A DNA stretch of 46,415 bases, taken from assembly GCA_029260825.1 (NCBI GenBank), contig JAJDCM010000306.1, positions 1 to 46,415 on the forward strand, written 5' to 3'. Below, one piece after another: positions 1 to 7,332 of the stretch (position 1 is the first letter of the stretch; each line of letters opens with the position of its first letter). The DNA is from Planctomycetota bacterium (GTDB lineage: Bacteria > Planctomycetota > JACOTG01 > JAJDCM01). The notes below the pieces were generated by a model. It was not told the DNA's origin. It ran no database searches and was given only the letters and a program-made list of their open reading frames with translations. The translations under genes and the position numbers were made by a program.

Positions 1-824
1 GCACTTTATCAACGGGCTGCTAGGCCGCATGATCTGACCAGCATCGCTCCGAGATTTCGGTCCGCTTTGGTCATTGTAGTAACCCCCATTCTTCAACAAT
101 TCCTCCGTGCAATCTCCACCAAGTATTTCCGATCGAACCTCAAACGGAACGAACACGGTGTTCCCGCCGATGAGTGATTCACCGGATCTGTTCAACTCTC
201 CGGATTGACGAACACCTGGGTCGAAGGAGAAGTAATTATGACTATTACTCCCAGCGTGCGGATTTATTATCGCAATGGATGGTGATGGCATCAGACGATC
301 GTCTCTTCTTAAGGAATATCCAGCTAGCGGATCTCAGGTAGACCTACTCGTGGATTTGCACGAAAGAGGCGGGCGATCGTTCAATGAAATTGTCTCGCAA
401 GTACATGACAATTAGGGAAAACCCCTTATTTTTGTGAAAAACTCGGAGATGAAGCCGCGGGAGAAGTAGAATGAAATGCGGTAATCATGGGAACAACCAG
501 GAAGGGTCGTCAAACGTTTAGTTCCTGGTATCTTTTTCCCATACAGTCGGGCCTGTATTCGAAGCTTCTGGTTCCAATTGAAAGCTTCATCCGTACGCAG
601 CAACACGTGGGGGTCTCGACGAGGGCGAACGAAGTTCTACTTGAAGCAACTCAAGGATATTACTTTCTTTCTACCTCCAGCCTCGTCGAGGCACCCACTC
701 CCTCCTCCCCTCGATACTCATGCGCCCTCTGTAATGCGAGCTATTCAAACAGACTCCTCGCTGAACTTTGGATTCTGTTTCTTTGCATTAGCTGCGCGAA
801 GGACCCTCTTACCGACGTTCCGCC
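1..824. other. left-edge region without a convincing gene
   Basis: No long open frame here has a recognisable protein family on either strand. Frame 1 is open from the window edge to a stop near base 174, so the 3' end of an upstream gene could lie there, but its translation is not recognisable. A good Shine-Dalgarno (AAGGAG) precedes an ATG at 238, yet that frame closes after 15 codons. The next ATG (275) opens a 46-codon frame, listed separately. The rest, up to the stop of the phosphoesterase gene at 825, shows nothing I can name. Confidence 0.5.
275..415 (+). CDS. possible small protein, 46 aa, unknown
   Basis: This ATG frame encodes a polar 46-residue peptide ending VSQVHDN. Its start overlaps the end of a 15-codon frame (ATG 238) that has a strong AAGGAG ribosome site at normal spacing. 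The two frames could therefore be a coupled pair, or one short gene broken by a frameshift near base 284. I recognise no family and the composition is only moderately protein-like. It may be a chance frame. Confidence 0.2.
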   Translation: MDGDGIRRSSLLKEYPASGSQVDLLVDLHERGGRSFNEIVSQVHDN

Positions 825-1547
825 CTACCGACCCAGCTTGAGCCGTTCCGCGAGAATTGTCGGGAGCCCTGCATCGAGAATCTTGCGGCTTGCCTTTTCA
901 ATGTCGTAGTCGATGCGGTAAAGCTGGAATAGCTTTGAGTCCGTGTCAAACGTACCGAAGGCTGCCTTTGGATTGTCATCTCGAGGTTGGCCAACGCTTC
1001 CAACATTGATCAGGCATTGATCGTGTTCGTTGGCTTGAATTTGAGATTCCGTCGAGATGAAGATTCGTTCGCCGCGAAGGAAAGTAACGGGAACGTGAGA
1101 GTGACCGATGAAACAGACCAGTGTCTTCATGACCTGGAAGCTTCTGAAGGCATCGTAGCTGGTCTGAATGTAGTCAAAAGCCTCAGGATTGTGAAGCCCC
1201 GCATGGGTGATGGTGATGTCTGGGTTTTCGATGACCAGCTCCAAGCTGTCCAGATAGTCGAGTTGTTCCTGAACCAACTGCTTGCGGGTCCAATCGACAG
1301 CTTCCCGAGCAAAGGCGTTGAAATAGGCGGTGTCGAGCTTTCCCGTGACCGCCCGATCGTGGTTCCCGGCCACGCTATGGCACCCGAGTTCGCGAAGTGT
1401 CTGTAGGCAAAGGCTCGGATCCGCACCATACCCGACAATGTCGCCGACACAGTAGTGACGATCGACGTTGAGCTTTTCGCAGGCTTGGAGGGCGGCTTCT
1501 AGAGCCTCATAGTTGGCGTGGATGTCGCCCAAGATGGCGTATAGCAC
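825..1547 (-). CDS. calcineurin-like metallophosphoesterase, 240 aa
   Basis: This is a cytosolic metal-dependent phosphoesterase of the compact YfcE/ApaH-related type. The metal-binding motifs appear in order: GDIHAN (Asp8, His10), GDIVGYG (about 35-41), GNHD (61-64), a later His in THAG, and GHSHVP. The substrate cannot be told from sequence; relatives hydrolyse phosphodiesters, dinucleoside polyphosphates or phosphoproteins. I chose the GTG at 1547 because AGGACG sits about 7 nt upstream and the protein then begins MLYAILGDIHAN, typical of the family. An in-frame start 33 codons upstream would add an unconserved arginine-rich tail. The gene stands alone, with about 250 bp before the next minus-strand gene. 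The fold and catalytic type are confident; the physiological role is not. Confidence 0.85.
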   Translation of the reverse strand: MLYAILGDIHANYEALEAALQACEKLNVDRHYCVGDIVGYGADPSLCLQTLRELGCHSVAGNHDRAVTGKLDTAYFNAFAREAVDWTRKQLVQEQLDYLDSLELVIENPDITITHAGLHNPEAFDYIQTSYDAFRSFQVMKTLVCFIGHSHVPVTFLRGERIFISTESQIQANEHDQCLINVGSVGQPRDDNPKAAFGTFDTDSKLFQLYRIDYDIEKASRKILDAGLPTILAERLKLGR

Positions 1548-1803
1548 GTTTTTTCGTCCTTGTTCGCGGGATCGCCCGTTCTCTTGCCCTGTATTTCCCG
1601 GCCCCTTGAACCTGAGATGTTCGGTGGACTTGGCCTGACACCGCATTTTGCGGCCGGCGTGCTACCAGCGACGATCGAATCCGCGCGCTTCGTCGTTGTT
1701 TCGAATGGACGAATAAACGCGACAGAACGCGTCGAATAGAGAGCCAGCTCTTCGTACTCAGAACCACACAGATTACGTTATTCGGAGCAGTTCTGCGACC
1801 TTC

Positions 1804-2571
1804 TCAATCAAGTTTTGTGGAAGGAAACCTTCCGAGACAAGAACTTGCAAGGACGAGGAGAAAAAGGGCGTGAAAGACGGCGTAGGAGCCTGTGAGAAGG
1901 AAGGTGGAAGAGAGGATGGGGGGAGTGGTCCCCATGCTTGTGAACGCCTGAAAGAGCTCGAATCTAGGGAGGAGAAGACCCAAAGCGGAAGGGATGGCTT
2001 CGCTTTCCTGAAATACAGCGGAATGACCATGTCCAATCACAAAAAGGCCTGCCATCGACAGGCCAGCGATGGCTCGTGGGAGAAAAGAGGCCAGAAGGAT
2101 GCCCCAGGCAATCACGGGAAGGCTCCCCACCGCGCAATAGACCAAGATCTTCAGATTCCCGACCAAATCCAAGGCCGAGAGCGGATTCCAGATCGTAGCC
2201 ATGACACCAGATAGTACAAATTGTCCTGCCAGGGCCAGGATGAGGGCCCCAAGAGTACCTAGAAATTTTCCACCCACAATACCCAGGGCTTGAGGAGAAA
2301 GAGAGCCCAAGATATAGACAATATCTCGTTGGAATACGGTAATTGCGAGTGCAGAAGAGAAGAGATATGCCATCATCCAGAATGTAGCGTATTCCATTTC
2401 CCGGCGAAAGAGGTTGGCGCTTTGGAATGCTGTGATGTTGAAGACGTTGGCGAAGTGATAGAGGACGGCGCCAAGAATACTGAGGAGAATGAAGGAAGGG
2501 CTACGCAGAGACGCCCTCAGACCATAGAGAGCAATTGCCGCAGTCGCGTCGAAGGTGCTTAGCCTTGTCAT
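1804..2571 (-). CDS. ABC-2-like integral membrane permease, 255 aa
   Basis: The protein is very hydrophobic, with about six predicted membrane spans between residues 25 and 250, and polar loops such as the segment containing FRREMEY. The overall pattern fits the membrane subunit of ABC-2-type exporters, but no ATP-binding partner lies next to it, so this is a fold-level guess. I chose the ATG at 2571, which has GAGAG just upstream. Longer starts would read through the two parS sites and add an unconserved basic tail. It is transcribed divergently from parA with the parS sites between. A membrane role is secure; the transported substrate is unknown. Confidence 0.6.
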   Translation of the reverse strand: MTRLSTFDATAAIALYGLRASLRSPSFILLSILGAVLYHFANVFNITAFQSANLFRREMEYATFWMMAYLFSSALAITVFQRDIVYILGSLSPQALGIVGGKFLGTLGALILALAGQFVLSGVMATIWNPLSALDLVGNLKILVYCAVGSLPVIAWGILLASFLPRAIAGLSMAGLFVIGHGHSAVFQESEAIPSALGLLLPRFELFQAFTSMGTTPPILSSTFLLTGSYAVFHALFLLVLASSCLGRFPSTKLD

Positions 2572-2599
2572 TCGCTCTCGATTCCGCCCTGTTCGTCGT

Positions 2600-2615
2600 T
2601 GTTTCCCGTGAAACA
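2600..2615. promoter_or_regulatory. parS centromere site 1
   Basis: The 16 bases read TGTTTCCCGTGAAACA, one mismatch from the bacterial chromosomal parS consensus TGTTTCACGTGAAACA. The site is 135 bp upstream of parA and presumably binds the ParB encoded just downstream. Confidence 0.85.
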
Positions 2616-2643
2616 CTGCGGCTGTTAGTCCTTCATCACTCGG

Positions 2644-2659
2644 TGTTTCACGTGAAACT
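2644..2659. promoter_or_regulatory. parS centromere site 2
   Basis: TGTTTCACGTGAAACT matches the parS consensus at 15 of 16 positions and contains the full 14-bp palindrome GTTTCACGTGAAAC. It lies 28 bp from site 1 in the permease-parA intergenic region. Paired sites close to parAB are typical of chromosomal partition loci and could also autoregulate the operon. Confidence 0.92.
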
Positions 2660-2749
2660 GCCTCCGTGAATCGGGAAAGCCGCTTTACATTGGCCCTCGT
2701 GAAGGTCAGACTATACTTCATCGTGTTCCAAAATGAGAGGGCGTGAGCG

Positions 2750-3505
2750 TTGAAAAACCAAATTCTGGCCATCGCCAATCAAAAAGGTGGCGTGGGGAAG
2801 ACCACAACCGCCATCAATTTGGCCTCAGTTCTGGGTTTGATCCCTTTACGTTGTCTTGTTGTGGACGTTGACCCGCAAGGGAATGCGACAACAGGATTGG
2901 GGCATGTTGTGGCCGGAGAGGGCGGTACTTTTCGTATGGCTACCGGAATCGAGGAACCGCAGCAGGTGATTACAAAGACGCGTGAGGCCGGCGTAGACCT
3001 GGTCTCGGCCTGTTCTTTTCTGGAGCGCCTTGCGGAGCAGGGCGAAGCTTCGGGGATTCGGGCCCTGCGTAGTTGTCTTGAGCAGGTGGAGACCTACTAC
3101 GATTTGATCTTGCTTGATTGCCCCCCATCCGCTGGCGGATTGACGCGAATGGCGCTGGCCGTGGCCGATGGAGTCTTGATTCCTACTCAGAGCGAGCCGT
3201 ATGCCCTGGAGGGTGTCCAGGGAATTTTGCAAGTTATCAGCAATGTTCAGCGAGACCATAAGCCAGAGTTGCGTGTCGCGGGCACAGTGCTTACCATGTT
3301 CGAACCAGAGCAGCCATTTGCGTGGGAGATGGCGTCGCATCTGAGGCACCGTTATGGCCTCAAGGTTTGGGATACAGTGATTCCCCGAGATAGTGTTGTC
3401 GCGAAGGCCGCGGCTTTGGGCCGATCGGTGATCAAGACAGAGCCCTGTTCCAGGGCGGCGCTCAGCTACATAGAATTAGCGAGGGAGATTTTGGACCATG
3501 AGTGA
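2750..3505 (+). CDS. parA: chromosome partitioning ATPase ParA (Soj), 251 aa
   Basis: ParA/Soj is the deviant Walker ATPase that binds the nucleoid and drives segregation of ParB-parS complexes. The sequence shows the deviant Walker A KGGVGKTTT (residues about 12-20), the Walker A' motif DVDPQGN and the Walker B LLDCPPS. Its 251 residues match chromosomal ParA proteins. The start is TTG, because an in-frame TGA lies 6 nt upstream and GAGAGG sits about 9 nt before the TTG. The gene overlaps parB by 8 nt, so the two are translationally coupled. Two parS sites precede it. There is no sign of a plasmid origin nearby, and a chromosomal role is the natural reading. Confidence 0.95.
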   Translation: MKNQILAIANQKGGVGKTTTAINLASVLGLIPLRCLVVDVDPQGNATTGLGHVVAGEGGTFRMATGIEEPQQVITKTREAGVDLVSACSFLERLAEQGEASGIRALRSCLEQVETYYDLILLDCPPSAGGLTRMALAVADGVLIPTQSEPYALEGVQGILQVISNVQRDHKPELRVAGTVLTMFEPEQPFAWEMASHLRHRYGLKVWDTVIPRDSVVAKAAALGRSVIKTEPCSRAALSYIELAREILDHE

Positions 3506-4373
3506 AAAGAAACTTGGCCGAGGATTGGACTTCCTGATTTCCGGTGAGAACCAACTTGAAGGCGATGAAGTTATCGAGGTGGAGATTGAGAGGGTTCACG
3601 CGAATCGATTTCAGCCGCGCTCGGAGTTTGATGAGAGTGCCCTTCGGGAGCTAGCAACTTCTCTTACGAATCACGGGTTTCTGCAGCCGATTATGGTCCG
3701 ACCCGATGGGACTCGCTACGAGATCGTGGCTGGTGAGCGACGATGGAGAGCGGCCAAGCTCGCGGGATTTGACACCGTTCCAGCCTTGGTGCGATCACTC
3801 AAAGATGACCGAATGCTTGAGTTCGCGTTGATTGAGAATATTCAGCGTGAGGATCTTGACCCGATTGAGAAGGGAAAGGCCTGTCGGCAGCTCATGCAAC
3901 AACACGGTCTGACCCAGGATGAAGTCGCCAGGCAGCTTGGTAAGGATCGTTCGACGGTTGCCAACCTCATGCGGCTGCTGGAGCTACCGGGTCAAATCCA
4001 GGATCTGGTTCATCACGGCCTTCTGGGGATGGGGCACGCTCGGGTACTTCTTCGGGTGAAGGAGGGGGCGGACCAGCTTCGAATTGCTCAGCGGATGATC
4101 AAGGAGGGCCTTTCGGTTCGACGGGCTGAGGAGATCGTGGCGGATGAGCTGAAGGCCATGCACAGCCCGACTACCCGAAAGAAGGGGCAAGAGAAAGCTC
4201 CTCATATCGTGGAACTTGAGGAGACCCTTGCAGCTGCCCTGGGGTCCAAAGTCCGAATTCTCTTGCAAAGAGGAAGGCAGGATAAGGGCAAGATGGTTGT
4301 TGAATTTTACTCGGAGGACGATTTTCAGCGACTGATTACTCTTTTGGCGCCGCAGAGAAGTGAATTGCCGTGA
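3498..4373 (+). CDS. parB: chromosome partitioning protein ParB (Spo0J), 291 aa
   Basis: ParB is the parS-binding CTPase clamp that spreads on DNA and stimulates ParA. The N-terminal KKLGRGLDFLI segment is the usual ParA-contacting region. The CTP-binding motif GERRWRA lies at about 78-84 and ENIQRED at about 113-119. A helix-turn-helix (LTQDEVARQLGKDRSTVANLMRLL) follows, and a C-terminal dimerisation region begins near residue 230. Length and order match chromosomal ParB. It overlaps the parA stop by 8 nt. The cognate sites are the two parS sequences upstream of parA and possibly a parS-like sequence within dapF. Confidence 0.95.
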   Translation: MSEKKLGRGLDFLISGENQLEGDEVIEVEIERVHANRFQPRSEFDESALRELATSLTNHGFLQPIMVRPDGTRYEIVAGERRWRAAKLAGFDTVPALVRSLKDDRMLEFALIENIQREDLDPIEKGKACRQLMQQHGLTQDEVARQLGKDRSTVANLMRLLELPGQIQDLVHHGLLGMGHARVLLRVKEGADQLRIAQRMIKEGLSVRRAEEIVADELKAMHSPTTRKKGQEKAPHIVELEETLAAALGSKVRILLQRGRQDKGKMVVEFYSEDDFQRLITLLAPQRSELP

Positions 4374-4439
4374 AAGTAACAATCACTACTCGAGGGTGCC
4401 CGTGATATCCGAGGTCGATGTAGGGGTTGGTAATGCTTC

Positions 4440-5024
4440 CTACTCGGTCTCGGACGATGAGTCCTTATCGCCTTCAGAAGGCCCGGAATCATCCTTTTCC
4501 TCTGGTTTGGGCGGGTCAGGATGTTCGGCCAAGAACTCTTCCTGAATCGGGCAGTCTTCGAGGGCGTCGCGGACGGTGTCCATTTGTTGGTCGGGAGTAA
4601 GGGGGAACTTCAACCCGATGGACACAGCATGATTCGGATACCGCTTCTCGAGATCCTGATAGAGTTCGCGCGCTTTTGGCACCTGCCGAAGGTTGAAATG
4701 GGTGTCGGCAGCATCTTTGAGGATCCATGGTTCAACGGGTGTACCCGCCAGATCCTTGAGGAGGCCGTTCAGAGTGTCGACGTACGTCTGCATCTCTTCC
4801 GGGGTCTTGTCAGCGATCTCAAGATCCAGCACCTCAACGTAGGAGTCCCAGGCTTTCGCACTGTTCTGGGCTGAAACTTCATCCCATAACATGACTCCTC
4901 CAAAGAGGATAAGGACTACGATGAAGCCTCCAATGGACGACATGATGAATCGTCGGTTGGAGACTACTTCGTTGAGGCTCTGACTCAGCTGGTCAGGATC
5001 GGGAATTCTCTCATTAAGTTTCAT
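4440..5024 (-). CDS. membrane-anchored TPR-like protein, 194 aa
   Basis: One membrane span (about residues 27-50, FIMSSIGGFIVVLILFGGVM) follows a short cytosolic N-terminus. After it comes a mostly helical region with a TPR-like pair around DAADTHFNLRQVPKARELYQDLEKRYP, then an acidic, low-complexity tail (EEKDDSGPSEGDKDSSSETE). The layout resembles YfgM-type anchored TPR proteins, which act in envelope protein quality control, but identity is weak. The ATG at 5024 overlaps the upstream lipoprotein gene by 11 nt, so the pair is translationally coupled. It probably faces the periplasm. The function is unknown beyond an envelope scaffold. Confidence 0.7.
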   Translation of the reverse strand: MKLNERIPDPDQLSQSLNEVVSNRRFIMSSIGGFIVVLILFGGVMLWDEVSAQNSAKAWDSYVEVLDLEIADKTPEEMQTYVDTLNGLLKDLAGTPVEPWILKDAADTHFNLRQVPKARELYQDLEKRYPNHAVSIGLKFPLTPDQQMDTVRDALEDCPIQEEFLAEHPDPPKPEEKDDSGPSEGDKDSSSETE

Positions 5025-5493
5025 TGTGGGAACCAATTTCGATCAGAACATAGGTTTTGGAGCCTTTTTGGAAGAGTTCAATCCTACTTCGCGTTTGGCC
5101 CTTGTCAAACACGAGATCGGCGGAGCCAGGTCCAATGTCCTCGGAGACTTTGCTCCAGCCGTGGTAAGGATTCTCCATCTGGGCGAGGTAGAACCGGGCG
5201 ACGTCGTCCACCGCCGTCTTTCCTGCATAGAGAAAGCGCCCCAGTCTCAGTTCACCCGCCTCGAAGGAATAGGAGCCTGGATGCTTGAGCTTGGTAATGG
5301 GATCTTCCCGGAGGGTGAATCCAAGAGGAACGGGAACGTCTGCAAACTGCGTGGTATCAAGGGTTTCTGACACTGGCGGGCGAATAGGATTATTCTGGTC
5401 GAGGGTGATGGTGCACCCGGTGTGGAGAATCAGTCCAGTGACTGCCAGGATGAGTGTCAAAGGAACACGAAGCTTCGGACTAGAATTCATCAT
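5014..5493 (-). CDS. small lipoprotein, 159 aa, unknown function
   Basis: A signal peptide ends in the lipobox LHTGC with the lipidated Cys at about residue 27. The mature part holds DVPVPLGFTL and a segment RLGRFLYAGKTAVDDVARFYLAQM followed by GW. I recall this pattern from uncharacterised exported proteins of delta-proteobacteria and planctomycetes, but have not checked it. GGAGG lies about 10 nt before the ATG. The gene overlaps the next one by 11 nt, and its ATG overlaps the TGA of a short upstream frame (ATGA). A promoter candidate lies at 5634-5661. It is likely the first main gene of a two-gene envelope operon. Confidence 0.8.
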   Translation of the reverse strand: MMNSSPKLRVPLTLILAVTGLILHTGCTITLDQNNPIRPPVSETLDTTQFADVPVPLGFTLREDPITKLKHPGSYSFEAGELRLGRFLYAGKTAVDDVARFYLAQMENPYHGWSKVSEDIGPGSADLVFDKGQTRSRIELFQKGSKTYVLIEIGSHNET

Positions 5494-5609
5494 TTGAGAT
5501 ATCCCTCCCGGTGAGTGGAATCATCACCCACGCCCAATTGTTTTACCGCCTGCTCGGGCAACCGTTTTTTTTGAGTCACCGTGACGGAAATTACGCCACC
5601 CGAGATCAT
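5490..5609 (-). CDS. possible leader ORF, 39 aa
   Basis: This frame starts just downstream of the candidate promoter and stops with TGA overlapping the lipoprotein ATG (ATGA), as coupled genes do. The peptide is basic and resembles nothing I know. Its ribosome site is poor. A GTG at 5627 would extend it by six residues. It could be a coupling leader or chance. Confidence 0.25.
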   Translation of the reverse strand: MISGGVISVTVTQKKRLPEQAVKQLGVGDDSTHREGYLK

Positions 5610-5633
5610 GCGCCCGTACAGGTGCACCTTGGA

Positions 5634-5661
5634 ATTATAGTCCACAGACGGGGGCCGTAAA
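5634..5661 (-). promoter_or_regulatory. sigma70-like promoter for the lipoprotein operon
   Basis: On the minus strand TTTACG is followed by 16 nt and a perfect TATAAT. Transcription would start near 5627 and run into the lipoprotein and TPR genes. The -35 element is weak, so the call rests on the -10 box and its position. Confidence 0.5.
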
Positions 5662-5737
5662 GGGGAGAGGACGGTCAGGTTGGGGCGGGACCCCCTCAAA
5701 AGCGGGAATTTGACCCGGCTGGTCGGGGCTTTTTAGC

Positions 5738-5902
5738 CTATCGAGCGCCTGGATTCCCGGCTCGAATTCCACGACGGGCTGGGATTCTCTCGATCGTCGG
5801 CCGACGGGTCAAAACCTTCTGGCAGTTGGTGCATTCGACTTGATCCTTGCCGCGTGGTAGGAACTCTTTCGTTCGTCGGCACCGGGTGCAATAGAAGTTC
5901 AT
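5738..5902 (-). CDS. small zinc-ribbon protein, 54 aa
   Basis: This short frame begins MNFYCTRCRRTKEF and carries a second CTNC about 20 residues later (Cys5, Cys8, Cys28, Cys31 by my count). This is a typical four-cysteine zinc ribbon, followed by a basic tail rich in Arg. The overall pattern resembles small single-domain zinc-ribbon proteins, and a nucleic-acid or protein contact role is plausible. AAAGG lies about 8 nt before the ATG. It lies between the lipoprotein operon and the divergent J-domain gene. The regular cysteine spacing in a short frame argues against chance. Confidence 0.75.
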   Translation of the reverse strand: MNFYCTRCRRTKEFLPRGKDQVECTNCQKVLTRRPTIERIPARRGIRAGNPGAR

Positions 5903-5984
5903 CTGTTCGCCTTTCTTCTTTCGGGCGTGGGTTGACCATGGATGGATGCAAGTGCCGATCCGGAAGAAAGAAATCAGGAATCTT

Positions 5985-6001
5985 TGTAACGATATGTTAT
6001 G
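5985..6001. promoter_or_regulatory. operator-like inverted repeat TGTAAC-N5-GTTATG
   Basis: TGTAACGATATGTTATG lies between the divergent zinc-ribbon and J-domain genes. It is a near copy of the perfect inverted repeat at 43827-43843. Similarity continues for about 25 bp on the right side of both (shared ATGTTCTC). It could be a regulator site or a short dispersed repeat. Confidence 0.45.
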
Positions 6002-6121
6002 AGGTGGTTTATGTTCTCACCCGGTCTGGTGTTCGGGATGTGAGTGGAGAGAAACTACAACAGACGTTGTGAGAAACCCTCGAGAGCCGTGACGGTAAGC
6101 AATGGGAGGATCGCCAGAGCG

Positions 6122-6706
6122 ATGGGGCCGGAATGCTGGAGTTGTGGAAAAGTAGCCAGCGCGGAGCTGTTTGACGCGGAGGCGGTTTTGCACGCACGAA
6201 GCCCTCGACGGGGGGGGCCTTACTATTCTTTTCGCTGCCCGACCTGCCGGGAGCTTTGGGTCTGTTATCGCGGCGAGAAGGACTCCGTCGTGGTTGTTCC
6301 TCCGGACGCCTCCTTTCTTATGGATTCTGTACTTTCTTGGTTCGATCCGACGACCCGTCGCCGTTTGAAGCGCATGAAGAGTTGGGTGGGGGAGAATGCC
6401 AGGCGGGCAAAAGAGGTGGCAAACCGGATCAAAAAGGAGGGGGAGTCGGCTCGTTCGAGTTTGAGGGCGGAAGCGGGGGAGGCGGATGAACTTCGCCGGT
6501 GCCGAGAGACTCTGGGGGTTTCCGGGGAAGCCAGGTGGAGCGAAATCAAAAAGGCCTTTCGTGTACGGGTCAAGGAATGCCACCCGGACCTCTACGCGTC
6601 CGCGCCGGAAGCTCAGCGCAACGAAGTGGCCAGGGAGTTCCAGCGAATTCGCCAGGCGTTTGAGAGATTGCGGGACTCGCTCACCTCCATCGGAGAAGAT
6701 GAATGA
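6122..6706 (+). CDS. zinc-ribbon and J-domain protein, 194 aa
   Basis: Two cysteine pairs (CWSC at 5-8 and CPTC at 39-42) form an N-terminal zinc ribbon. A basic helical linker follows (about 80-125). Then comes a C-terminal J-domain with the diagnostic HPD tripeptide at 154-156 inside KKAFRVRVKECHPDLY. J-domains recruit and stimulate Hsp70 (DnaK), so this is a likely co-chaperone with its own client or location module. It lacks the G/F region and the cysteine-rich domain of DnaJ. I chose the ATG at 6122, with GGAGG about 12 nt upstream. Earlier in-frame starts would add an unconserved basic stretch. The stop overlaps the next gene by 4 nt. Confidence 0.8.
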   Translation: MGPECWSCGKVASAELFDAEAVLHARSPRRGGPYYSFRCPTCRELWVCYRGEKDSVVVVPPDASFLMDSVLSWFDPTTRRRLKRMKSWVGENARRAKEVANRIKKEGESARSSLRAEAGEADELRRCRETLGVSGEARWSEIKKAFRVRVKECHPDLYASAPEAQRNEVAREFQRIRQAFERLRDSLTSIGEDE

Positions 6707-7332
6707 CGCGGATGAAGTGGATCGCCAGTGCTCTTCTTTTTCTGGGCGTATGCTTTGGGTGCGCATCACCCGGTCCGATCGGGGATACCCGGGAGTTTTC
6801 CGTCGAGGAGCTTTTTCCGGTCGTGGATGGCAGGGTCTGGGTATTTGATGTAATTGATGTAAGCGGTTCTGCAAAAGACACTTGTCGCGTCTCTCTTCAA
6901 GAGAAATCAGTGGGAGGCCCCTGGGCGATCGAGGGGCATTTCGCGAAGAAGGAAGCTTCCTTTCGAGGATCTCTCCGTCGGGAAGGGGAAGACCTGGTTC
7001 TGTCGTATGGGCAGCTAGGAGTCTCGATTCTCAGGGAGCCGGTTCGAGACGGCGCACGATGGCAGTTTCGCCGATCGGACCCGCGCACGGGAGACGCGAT
7101 CCTTGGAAAAGCCTCGGTTCTATTCGAAACCACCGATCCGACCCTTCCTGATCAGCTTCAGGGAAAGGGTCCTACCGTGTCAGTAGTGATACAAATCACC
7201 TCCGGGCGCACCAGGAGTTACGAGGGATATAGATTCCTACCGGGGGTTGGATTCACCGCCATCCGACACTCGGAGGACGGTCGCCGGTGGACGGAAATGA
7301 AGCTGGTTGGACTGGAGAGCGCATCGGAATGA
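6703..7332 (+). CDS. lipoprotein, 209 aa, unknown function
   Basis: A signal peptide (MTRMKWIASALLFLGVCFGC) ends in a lipobox, with the lipidated Cys at about residue 20. The mature protein looks beta-rich, with a VDGRVWVFDV segment near residue 45 and a closing GYRFLPGVGFTAIRHSEDG. I do not recognise the family. The ATG overlaps the J-domain gene stop (ATGA) and its own stop overlaps the next start in the same way. It therefore belongs to a tightly coupled operon that also makes a membrane-anchored metallopeptidase. An envelope location is well supported. Confidence 0.75.
   Translation: MTRMKWIASALLFLGVCFGCASPGPIGDTREFSVEELFPVVDGRVWVFDVIDVSGSAKDTCRVSLQEKSVGGPWAIEGHFAKKEASFRGSLRREGEDLVLSYGQLGVSILREPVRDGARWQFRRSDPRTGDAILGKASVLFETTDPTLPDQLQGKGPTVSVVIQITSGRTRSYEGYRFLPGVGFTAIRHSEDGRRWTEMKLVGLESASE

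Noticed and set aside
487..909. 140-codon plus-strand frame near the left edge
   Set aside because: It has no recognisable family, no clear ribosome site and overlaps the end of the phosphoesterase gene on the other strand.
1804..2778. longer 324-codon version of the permease gene
   Set aside because: It would translate through both parS sites and overlap parA; the internal ATG fits the hydrophobic start better.
5701..5737. rho-independent terminator on the plus strand (CCCG-N6-CGGG then T5)
   Set aside because: The stem is only 4 bp and no plus-strand gene ends there.
5733..5951. 72-codon minus-strand frame over the zinc-ribbon gene
   Set aside because: The frame shifted by one contains the four-cysteine zinc ribbon with a better start; this one is its shadow.
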